A stretch of 13,959 nt of DNA. Origin: JAUNKE01 sp041853585. Its GTDB lineage: Bacteria; Bacillota; Clostridia; Peptostreptococcales; Filifactoraceae. The stretch spans positions 1-13,959 of the forward strand of contig JBGZSM010000025.1 in assembly GCA_041853585.1 (NCBI GenBank), read 5' to 3'. The notes beneath the pieces are model-generated. The model was not told the DNA's origin and did not search any database. It saw only the letters and a list, made by a program, of their open reading frames with translations. The position numbers and the translations under genes are program-made. Positions 7,696 to 13,959 of this stretch are shown one piece after another; position 1 is the first letter of the stretch; each line of letters begins with the position of its first letter.

Positions 7696-7724
7696 AGTAT
7701 ATCATAAAAGACAAGCAAAATCAA
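7696..7724 (-). promoter_or_regulatory. likely promoter of the small membrane protein gene
   Basis: On the minus strand TTGATT (7724-7719), a 17-base spacer and TATACT (7701-7696) form a sigma-A-like promoter with four of six and five of six matches. It overlaps the end of the lipoprotein gene and would give a leader of about 40 bases before ATG 7649. Confidence 0.5.
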
Positions 7725-8563
7725 TCGGCGTAGCTGAGTCCGTCAAAAAACTCCGCAGCGTGAACATCATTGTAATTCAAATCCACCACGGACCAAGAGC
7801 TGAATAGCAGGAACCATCCTTTTGTTCCATCCTCCGCTTCCAGATAGCAAGATGAATGATTATCCGTTGCGGTAATTCGCACTTTCTGAGGTTGAACGAT
7901 TGCCGGTTGCGCATGAGGGTATTTTTTATAAACTCTAATCGGCTTCAGCAGCTTATATTCCCGCTGTGCACTTGTAGGAACAAATTTCAATTGCTGAATC
8001 AGATGCACTTCATTATTTTTGTTCAATTCCCATTGTGCATTTGAAAACCATGTTTGCAAAACATCCAAACGCAATTCGCCTTGAATATAGCCGTCGCCCT
8101 TGATTTGCTGCTCGGTATTTTCCAAATCCAAAGCGGTAAAGGCGGTTCCGATATACTGCATATCTCCATTCCAGATATAGAAATTACATTCGGGGTCAAA
8201 ACTCGGTCCCTCGTTGTAAAATAGGATTTCTTTTTGAGAATCGGCTCGATTGATGTCGACAATTAAAACCGATTCCGGAGAATTCGGGGGATTGCTGACG
8301 GCATAGTCCAAAAACTCAATATCCGCAATGCCGTTGACTTTCAAATCGCCCTTGTCGTCCATTACGATGCGCTCCTTCGTCCTGTCTCCGTTCAAATCAA
8401 TTTCAATAGATGAGCCGGGCAGAAGAAGAATGCTTTTGAATTCCTCATCTTGTTTTGTGGATGAAGAATTTTGCTTGGAAGGCTCTTTTGGGAAATCCGA
8501 CTTTTTGCAGCCATATATCATGCTCAGCATAACAACAATTAAGATTAAAAAGAATTTTCTCAT
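7721..8563 (-). CDS. putative secreted lipoprotein with FG-GAP/VCBS-like acidic motifs
   Basis: Encodes 280 residues. The N-terminus MRKFFLILIVVMLSM is a signal peptide ending in the lipobox IYGC, so Cys19 would be lipidated and the protein anchored outside the membrane. A Ser/Lys/Gln-rich linker follows (20-43). The central part has DLNGD (56-60) and DINRADSQKE (103-112), Asp-rich turns like those of calcium-binding FG-GAP/VCBS repeats, then a YIWNG strand. The C-terminal third (VRITATDNHSSCYLEAEDG, then GWF) looks like an SH3-type wall-binding module, but this is tentative. ATG 8563 is used because GGAGG lies five bases upstream; a TTG four codons earlier is less likely. It begins 35 bases after the pepF stop with no terminator between, so it is probably co-transcribed with pepF. 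No specific function can be assigned. Confidence 0.8.
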   Translation of the reverse strand: MRKFFLILIVVMLSMIYGCKKSDFPKEPSKQNSSSTKQDEEFKSILLLPGSSIEIDLNGDRTKERIVMDDKGDLKVNGIADIEFLDYAVSNPPNSPESVLIVDINRADSQKEILFYNEGPSFDPECNFYIWNGDMQYIGTAFTALDLENTEQQIKGDGYIQGELRLDVLQTWFSNAQWELNKNNEVHLIQQLKFVPTSAQREYKLLKPIRVYKKYPHAQPAIVQPQKVRITATDNHSSCYLEAEDGTKGWFLLFSSWSVVDLNYNDVHAAEFFDGLSYAD

Positions 8564-8598
8564 CGCAACCTCCAATCCGTATTTACAAAAGGAGAGAA

Positions 8599-10407
8599 TT
8601 ATTTTTCAAGCTCCGCGGTAAGTTCTTCCAATCTTGTGATGATGGAACCGATATATTCGATGGTTTCCATCAACGGTTTATCGGTCGAAATATCTACGCC
8701 CGCCATCTGTGCAAGCTCTAGCGGAGTTTTGCTTCCACCGGCTTTCAGCACTTCAAGCCAGTCATTCGCCGCCGGCTGACCTTCCTTCAAAATGCGTTGG
8801 CTGATTTGGGTCGCAATCGTCAATCCCGCACTGTAAGTGTACGGATACAGACCCATGTAGTAATGCGGCTGTCGCATCCAAGTCAGTTCCGCGCCGTCGA
8901 TGATTTCTGCCGCATCGCCCCAGAAGTCTTCCAAGACTTGTCTCTTGATACGATTGTAGTCGCTTGCCTGCAATGATTCGCCGCGGTCAACCGCCAGATA
9001 GACTTCTCGTTGGTAAGCTGCCTCCAGCAGATGCGTTACGAAATTGTGGAAATAGGTGTTACCAATCATCGAAGAAAGCACCCATCGTTGGAATCTCGGG
9101 TCGTCATTTTTCTGAATCAGATAGTTGGATAGAAGCATTTCATTCGCGGTTGACGGTGCTTCCACAAAATAGGTGGAACATCTGGATTCAAAAATGTTAT
9201 TGTGCTGTTGTGCCAAACCGAAATGTCCGGCATGACCGAGCTCGTGCACGAGAGTAAATACTTCGCTAAGCGTTCCCGTCCACGAAAGCAGAATGTAAGA
9301 GCCTTTTTTGAAAGGGGTTGCACAGAATCCGCCGGTCGATTTTCCGATATTCTGCGCATAATCCGTCCATCGCTCATCGTAGGAGCGCATCACAAGATTT
9401 GCATATTCTTCACCAAGAACGGAAAGCGCGCCATGCACATATTCTTTTGATTCTTCAATACTTACGCTTGGGTCATATTCCGGATCCAACGAAATTTTCA
9501 AATCTGCAAAAGTCATTTTGTCAATCTTATGCACCTTTTGCAAAAGCTTTGCATATCGTCGCATATGCGGTGCAAGATGTTTCGTTATCAAATCGATTTG
9601 GCGATTGTATAAGTCTCGAGACACTCGCTGACTGAAAAGTAGAGAATCGATTACGGAATCAAATTTTCGTAGAGTCGCCAGCGTTTTTTCCATTTGTGTT
9701 TGTGCGCTATAATAATTTGCCGTCGTGTGGATATATTCACGCAGTTTCTTTGAGAAAGCGTCAAAGGCCGCTCGACGCACCTTGGTGTCGGCAAGATGCT
9801 GATAATAGTTTTCAAACAAAACATAGCTGAGCGGATAAGTTTTTCCGTCAACTTCAAAATCCGGGAAGGTAATATCCGACAGCTTGGTCGTCCCGTAACC
9901 TTCATATGGTAAATCAAGTATCGGCTCAAGCGTTGCCAACAATTCTTCACATTCTGCGGAAAGTCGATGTTTTTTCTTCTCTTTCAGAAGTGTCAGATAG
10001 ACTTTGAATTCGTCGGTTTTTTGAATCGATTCCTCCATGATTTCATCCGGGAGTTCCAGCAATTCAGATTCCACAAATTTCAGCTTCGTCATAATTTCCG
10101 ACATATCCACGGATGTTCGACTCATTCGTTTGCGATTTGTTTCGTCGGTCATATCGACGCTTTGCGACAGGCTGGCATAATTATAGATATGATTGATGTA
10201 AACATTAACTTCGGCATACGCTTTGAGCAATGCCAATACGGTATCCGAATCCTTGATTTTGTTTTTGTATTTATCCACCAACTCGTCGGTTTTTGTACGA
10301 AGTTGCTTCCATGCACTTTCAAATTCTTCTTCGTTCTTAAAAATTCTGCTCAAATCCCATGTCAGCTCGGTAGGGATTTCGCTTCTCTTTTTTAATGCTT
10401 CGCTCAT
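8599..10407 (-). CDS. pepF: oligoendopeptidase F (M3 zinc peptidase)
   Basis: A cytoplasmic metallopeptidase that cuts short peptides, helping recycle peptides and use amino acids. It has 602 residues, the normal length of PepF. The zinc motif is HELGH (388-392), with His388 and His392 as ligands and Glu389 catalytic; Glu416 in FVEAPSTANEM is the expected third ligand. The N-terminal part, from the LTWDLSRIFKNEEEFE start to about 200, is the helical PepF N-domain, and the rest is the M3 catalytic domain. The ATG follows AGAAAGGA at normal spacing. Peptide hydrolysis would supply amino acids, glycine included, to an amino-acid-fermenting cell, but a link to the neighbouring glycine operon is only inference. 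The lipoprotein gene follows at 35 bases. Confidence 0.95.
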   Translation of the reverse strand: MSEALKKRSEIPTELTWDLSRIFKNEEEFESAWKQLRTKTDELVDKYKNKIKDSDTVLALLKAYAEVNVYINHIYNYASLSQSVDMTDETNRKRMSRTSVDMSEIMTKLKFVESELLELPDEIMEESIQKTDEFKVYLTLLKEKKKHRLSAECEELLATLEPILDLPYEGYGTTKLSDITFPDFEVDGKTYPLSYVLFENYYQHLADTKVRRAAFDAFSKKLREYIHTTANYYSAQTQMEKTLATLRKFDSVIDSLLFSQRVSRDLYNRQIDLITKHLAPHMRRYAKLLQKVHKIDKMTFADLKISLDPEYDPSVSIEESKEYVHGALSVLGEEYANLVMRSYDERWTDYAQNIGKSTGGFCATPFKKGSYILLSWTGTLSEVFTLVHELGHAGHFGLAQQHNNIFESRCSTYFVEAPSTANEMLLSNYLIQKNDDPRFQRWVLSSMIGNTYFHNFVTHLLEAAYQREVYLAVDRGESLQASDYNRIKRQVLEDFWGDAAEIIDGAELTWMRQPHYYMGLYPYTYSAGLTIATQISQRILKEGQPAANDWLEVLKAGGSKTPLELAQMAGVDISTDKPLMETIEYIGSIITRLEELTAELEK

Positions 10408-10511
10408 AAAATTCCTTTCTTTTTCAATTGATTTTCATTCAATTTAATGATGGAGGTTTATTTCTTCTCTAAATATCATCTCATAGAATTGCCAATGAAT
10501 TTTGCTCAAAG

Positions 10512-10569
10512 GATTCCGATTTTACATGAAATTTTTTCATCGTTTTGGTAATTGTGCAAAATCAGAATC
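10512..10569 (-). repeat. inverted repeat between the nitroreductase gene and pepF
   Basis: GATTCCGATTTT (10512-10523) faces AAAATCAGAATC (10558-10569). In minus-strand RNA the single mismatch becomes G-U, so all twelve positions pair. The 34-base loop contains a second palindrome, ATGAAA-TTT-TTTCAT (10526-10540). Only CTTTG follows, so it is not a classic terminator. It may be the 3' end of the nitroreductase message or part of the pepF leader. The rest of the 183-base gap shows no gene and no convincing promoter. Confidence 0.45.
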
Positions 10570-10590
10570 GTATTCTTTAAGATAATCAGA

Positions 10591-11331
10591 TTAGCATTCG
10601 TTTTTGAAACCTTTTTGCTTCAAACTGTCATAGACTTTCGGGAAATAAACCTTGGAATAGACCTGCTTGATTTTATCCGACCAGCAGGAGTCGTCCTGTC
10701 CGTTGCTTCTTTCCTTCATATATTGACGAATCGTTTCGTCGTATTTTGCGACGGCTGAATCCGTATCCGCGTTGTAGGTCTCTTCGGATACGACCACATC
10801 GTAAGGAAGTCTCGGTTTGAGCGGCTGTTCGGTGGCACTTACACCGATGCACATGCCCAAAACCGGATAGACATATTTCGGTAAATCAAGCATTTTTATC
10901 ATTTCGTAAGGCTCATTTCGTATCGCACCGATTGGTACGATCGCATAGCCTAAAGATTCCGCCGCATTCATCGCATTGCCGAATGCCAGTCCGACATCGA
11001 CGGAGCCCACCATGATGGCTTCAATCGAGTCGATATTTTTAAATTCCATCCCCGCTTTTTCCAGTTGTTTCGCCGCGCGATGATAATCCATCACAAATAC
11101 AAGGAATACGGATGCTTTTGATATCCATTCCTGACCGCCGGTAAGTTCTGCAATTCTATCCTTTTTCGCCTGGTCCTTTACCACGATGACGCTCCATTGT
11201 TGCCCGTTGATGGAAGACGGTGCGTGAATTGCGGATTTTAAAATGGTTTGCAAATCTTCATCGCGAATCGGTTCACCGGTATAGCTTCGGATGCTGCGAT
11301 GATTTTGTATATTTTTAATAACTTCGTTCAT
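10591..11331 (-). CDS. FMN nitroreductase family protein (NfsA/FRP-like)
   Basis: A flavin reductase that uses NAD(P)H to reduce nitro compounds, quinones or free flavin; the true substrate cannot be told from sequence. It has 246 residues, the length of the NfsA/FRP branch. HRSIRSYTGEPI (11-22) is the FMN-phosphate-binding start, and APSSINGQQWSVIVV (37-51) is the next conserved FMN-contacting stretch. The middle helix VGSVDVGLAFGNAMNAAESLGY and the IPIGAIRNEP loop are also typical. The long C-terminal extension (from about 190, with VYFPKVYDSLKQKGF) is what separates NfsA/FRP-type enzymes from short nitroreductases. AAGGAGG precedes the ATG. It is transcribed away from the adhesin gene, and pepF follows downstream after a 183-base gap. 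Confidence 0.9.
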   Translation of the reverse strand: MNEVIKNIQNHRSIRSYTGEPIRDEDLQTILKSAIHAPSSINGQQWSVIVVKDQAKKDRIAELTGGQEWISKASVFLVFVMDYHRAAKQLEKAGMEFKNIDSIEAIMVGSVDVGLAFGNAMNAAESLGYAIVPIGAIRNEPYEMIKMLDLPKYVYPVLGMCIGVSATEQPLKPRLPYDVVVSEETYNADTDSAVAKYDETIRQYMKERSNGQDDSCWSDKIKQVYSKVYFPKVYDSLKQKGFKNEC

Positions 11332-11478
11332 AAATCCTCCTTAAATTTATTCTCTCAATGTTATGTATTCCCAAAATAAGGAGATGATAAGCAAATCTAC
11401 AATTTTTTGTCGGTGTAAAAAATGTAATGATTTTTTGAAACAAGTCGAAATTATTGTAAAGATATTTAGGGGGTTCTT
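11332..11478. promoter_or_regulatory. divergent intergenic region (nitroreductase / surface protein)
   Basis: This 147-base AT-rich gap must hold the start signals of both divergent genes. I see no pair of -35/-10 boxes strong enough to name. TTGAAA near 11437 lacks a good -10. An imperfect hairpin, ACAATTTTTT facing AAAAAATGT (11399-11425), lies in the middle. The ribosome binding sites are clear: AGGAGG for the nitroreductase and AGGGGG (11468-11473) for the surface protein. Confidence 0.4.
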
Positions 11479-13959
11479 ATGAAGACTCAAGAATTAAAAA
11501 GTCAAGTATGGTTCATACTTTTGGCGATTATCCTCATAAATTTGCATTTCATAATATTCGCAGAGGCATCTACCGGCACCTATCGTGCTGATGTTGTTAC
11601 CGATGTGTATATTAACAAAGTTGGAGTAAACGAAAATCCAAAAAATAACTTTGAACTGGATAATTACAGCGAAGTAAATGTGCAGGTCGAATTTAATTTG
11701 AAAGACAAGAGAGTCCGCTCCGGAGATTATTTTGAAATTATTTTGCCGGATGAACTGTCGGTTGAAGGGATTCTAAAAGACAACGACCGATTTAATTTCG
11801 ATGTAAAAAACTCGTCGCAAGTCAGCATTGCAACGGGGCAAGTAAGAAGAGAAAACCACCAAAACAGGATGCGAATAACATTTAATCACAATGCTTCCAC
11901 GCAATCAATAGATAATGGGAAGGCTTTTGTCAAAGCAACTGTAAAGGCACAACCCGGAACTTCTTCCGGTTTAAAGAATATTGAACTCAAATATCAAGTG
12001 CTTTATGGACAAGCATTTACCCAATCCGTTTCTCTAAAAATAGGAGTTTTGAATATAGATGAAGTATTTTATGATTTGCCGATGTCGGGGCAGGCAAGTC
12101 AAACGGATGATAGTGTGCTTTGGGCGATTCGTGTTAATTATGCAAAACGGGATTTGAGAAATGTGGTCATAACATTGAAAATTCAAGGCGCAAAATTCAA
12201 GGGTTACAGTTCGACGGACAGTATTGAAGCCCATGCAATCGACTATAATGCCGCCGGAGAACAGCTTTGGGATAATTCGACAAGAATTCCGATTCCTGAA
12301 AATAATATTTCTATATCGGCGGACGGTTTGACGATGACGATACGAGCCGGAGCGTCTTTTACGAATAAGCGCGGGATTATCCTATACAAAACCGCTTATC
12401 CGAAAAGTCACTCCATCGTGTATTCAGCTTCTTTTGAGGCGACAGGCGTTCGAGTAAATCAGGAACCTCGAGTATATAGGTTGTTGGAAGGTGGAGGAAG
12501 TGCTGAAACTCGTCCGTATGGGAGTTTGTTGATAGAAAATATCGATGACAAGCAGAAGCTCATAAAAGGTGGAAGCTTTCGAATAAATAAAGGCAATTCC
12601 ACAATTCATACAATTTCCGATTCGGAAGGAATTATTTTGATTGAAAATTTGCATCCTGGAGATTATATTATTGAGCAACTCGATACGCCGAGCAGTTATA
12701 TTCTCGATAATACATCTCGGCGAAAGAATGTTACGGTAAAGGGCACATCCGTTTCTACGGAAGTGAAATTTATTAATCCGAGAAAAAAAGGGAAAATCAG
12801 AATTACAAATAGAGATACAAATGGTATGTTCGTATCCGGAGCGAGATTTCGACTGGTTGAAAAAAGCAGTGGAATTATTAATCAAGAAAACATTCAAGTG
12901 ACTGAGGTGAACGGGAAATTATTGGAGAACATTCCTTATGGAACATATGAAATAAAAATGTCCACGGTGGCGAATGGATTTCAAGCAGATACAACTCAGA
13001 TTACGGTAGTGGTAAACGATGAAATCACTCCGGTAGAGGCAAATTTTGTCAGCAGAAGAGAAGTCGGGAGTATTGAAGTGAAATCGATTGATAAAGAAAG
13101 TGCCCGTCTTATAGAAGGGGTGGAGTATGAATTATTATTGAAGAACACTATGATTCCTTACAGCAATATTTCATTCACGAAGCAGAGCAATGGAAATCTA
13201 TTGGCATCCGATGTACCGACGGGAAATTATATTATTCGACAAAAAACTTATCCTGCGGCATATAAACAGGTTGGTGGACAAACGATTGAAGTTTTGAGCA
13301 ATCAAAAAACCGATGTAACTTTTGAGAATGAGCTCAAGAAAGGAACTCTGAAAATAGCGGTTAAAAATCAAAAAGGCGAACCGCTGAATGCTTTTGTTGA
13401 TATTATGGAGAACGGGGAAAAAGTTCGCGAAAACATCTTAGTGAATAATGGAGAGGTAATCATTCCTTTGCCAATTGGAGAATATACCGTCACGCAAAAA
13501 GCAGTAGAAGGATATCAACTGCCGGCTTCTCAAAATATTCGAATAGACGATAATCGCAAGATAGAGGTTAATTTCGTAAATCAGTTGAAACCGGATAGGA
13601 TAAGGATAATTCTTGTCGGGAAAGAAAAAGAGTCGGATGCTGAAAAAGAATTGCTGGAAGATATCGAATTGCAAATTACCGGCGATAACAACTTTTCAAA
13701 AATAATTAGAACTGAAGCGGATGGGGCGGCAACCATCGAAATGGCTCCGGGAAATTACACCATTACGCAAATAAGCGAGCATGCTCATTATGATAAATCG
13801 CAACAAAAACCTTTGACTGTGGAAGGCGGAGGAAAAGAACGCATCATTGAAATCATCAATATTAGGAAAAAGGAAAATCTGACAATCACTCTTCAAGATG
13901 AAAATCAAAATCCGATTGCAGGAGCAAGATTTGAGATTTTTAGAGTAAATGAGAGCGGA
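11479..13959 (+). CDS. large cell-surface adhesin with Cna-B/SpaA-like repeats (3' end beyond window)
   Basis: An open frame of 827 codons with no stop before the window edge. ATG 11479 is preceded by AGGGGG at five bases. Residues 1-30 form a signal peptide (hydrophobic 11-28, likely cut after AEA at 28-30). Residues 31 to about 193 and about 194-334 look like two beta-sandwich domains of the MSCRAMM/collagen-binding kind (SGDYFEIILPDEL at 81-93; WAIRVNYAKRDLRNVVITL at 215-233). GGG (338-340) leads into tandem Cna-B-like repeats: 348-437, 438-529, 530-621, 622-705, 706-798 and a sixth beginning at 799. Each repeat ends in a strand such as VTFEN and contains a GxYxI turn. A wall anchor (LPXTG or similar) is expected downstream but not visible. 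The role is probably adhesion to host or matrix protein; the ligand is unknown. The Lys and Glu normally forming the repeat isopeptide bond are absent. Confidence 0.88.
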   Translation, partial: MKTQELKSQVWFILLAIILINLHFIIFAEASTGTYRADVVTDVYINKVGVNENPKNNFELDNYSEVNVQVEFNLKDKRVRSGDYFEIILPDELSVEGILKDNDRFNFDVKNSSQVSIATGQVRRENHQNRMRITFNHNASTQSIDNGKAFVKATVKAQPGTSSGLKNIELKYQVLYGQAFTQSVSLKIGVLNIDEVFYDLPMSGQASQTDDSVLWAIRVNYAKRDLRNVVITLKIQGAKFKGYSSTDSIEAHAIDYNAAGEQLWDNSTRIPIPENNISISADGLTMTIRAGASFTNKRGIILYKTAYPKSHSIVYSASFEATGVRVNQEPRVYRLLEGGGSAETRPYGSLLIENIDDKQKLIKGGSFRINKGNSTIHTISDSEGIILIENLHPGDYIIEQLDTPSSYILDNTSRRKNVTVKGTSVSTEVKFINPRKKGKIRITNRDTNGMFVSGARFRLVEKSSGIINQENIQVTEVNGKLLENIPYGTYEIKMSTVANGFQADTTQITVVVNDEITPVEANFVSRREVGSIEVKSIDKESARLIEGVEYELLLKNTMIPYSNISFTKQSNGNLLASDVPTGNYIIRQKTYPAAYKQVGGQTIEVLSNQKTDVTFENELKKGTLKIAVKNQKGEPLNAFVDIMENGEKVRENILVNNGEVIIPLPIGEYTVTQKAVEGYQLPASQNIRIDDNRKIEVNFVNQLKPDRIRIILVGKEKESDAEKELLEDIELQITGDNNFSKIIRTEADGAATIEMAPGNYTITQISEHAHYDKSQQKPLTVEGGGKERIIEIINIRKKENLTITLQDENQNPIAGARFEIFRVNESG
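12520..13872 (+). repeat. five tandem Cna-B-like repeat units within the surface protein
   Basis: The units are about 84-92 residues each and are divergent in sequence, so the DNA itself is not a tandem repeat. The shared pattern is a first beta strand beginning with or near Gly (GSLLIENID, GKIRITNRD, GSIEVKSID, GTLKIAVKN), a central P-x-G-x-Y or similar turn, and a last strand (VKFIN, ANFVS, VTFEN, VNFVN, IEIIN). Within the turn, the position usually Glu is Gln400, Met494, Gln588, Gln673 and Gln764, spaced 85-94 residues apart. They probably form a stalk holding the head domains away from the cell wall. Confidence 0.75.

Noticed and set aside
7722..7724. TTG start giving a 74-residue, two-span version of the small membrane protein
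   Set aside because: No ribosome binding site before it, and a promoter overlaps that TTG, so transcription would begin downstream of it.
12424..12897. A 157-codon minus-strand frame inside the surface protein
   Set aside because: The plus-strand frame is open for 827 codons with signal peptide and repeat domains; the opposite frame has no motif.
12520..13872. Tandem DNA repeat or recombination hot spot in the adhesin
   Set aside because: The repeats are similar only at the protein-fold level; the DNA units are too divergent for a DNA repeat.

Overview
The window looks like chromosomal DNA from a low-GC Gram-positive anaerobe (Bacillota, Clostridia/Tissierellia-like). The grounds are strong AGGAGG-type ribosome binding sites, AT-rich intergenic DNA, the split GcvPA/GcvPB glycine dehydrogenase of Firmicutes and clostridia, and a Gram-positive surface adhesin built from Cna-B/SpaA-type repeats. 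The species cannot be fixed from this sequence alone.

Left half (1-7452, + strand). After an AT-rich, mostly non-coding stretch with a good sigma-A-type promoter comes a compact glycine cleavage operon: gcvT, gcvH, gcvPA, gcvPB, lpdA, lplA. It encodes all four activities of the complex (P, T, H, L) plus a lipoate-protein ligase that can load lipoate onto GcvH. It can therefore oxidise glycine to CO2, NH3, methylene-tetrahydrofolate and NAD(P)H, or run in reverse. Gene gaps are 0-48 bases. The operon ends in a small broken gene of a conserved family, readable only through two frameshifts. No glycine riboswitch is visible upstream of gcvT.

Middle (7457-11331, - strand). Reading leftwards: an FMN nitroreductase of the NfsA/FRP type, then pepF (oligoendopeptidase F), a secreted lipoprotein 35 bases after pepF, and a 49-residue single-span membrane protein with its own likely promoter. 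A hairpin terminator at 7457-7478 ends this block against the glycine operon. A second conserved-looking inverted repeat lies between the nitroreductase and pepF.

Right end (11479-13959, + strand). A large surface protein starts divergently from the nitroreductase and is still open at the window edge (827 codons seen). It has a signal peptide, a two-domain beta-sandwich adhesin-like head and at least five complete Cna-B-like repeats plus the start of a sixth. The repeats lack the usual Lys and Glu of the isopeptide-forming triad.

Most genes here are familiar. The points most worth a second look are the isopeptide-less adhesin stalk, the possible NADP preference of the glycine-operon lipoamide dehydrogenase, and the frameshifted gene after lplA. 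I saw no clearly new multi-gene system, CRISPR array, tRNA, rRNA or insertion sequence.
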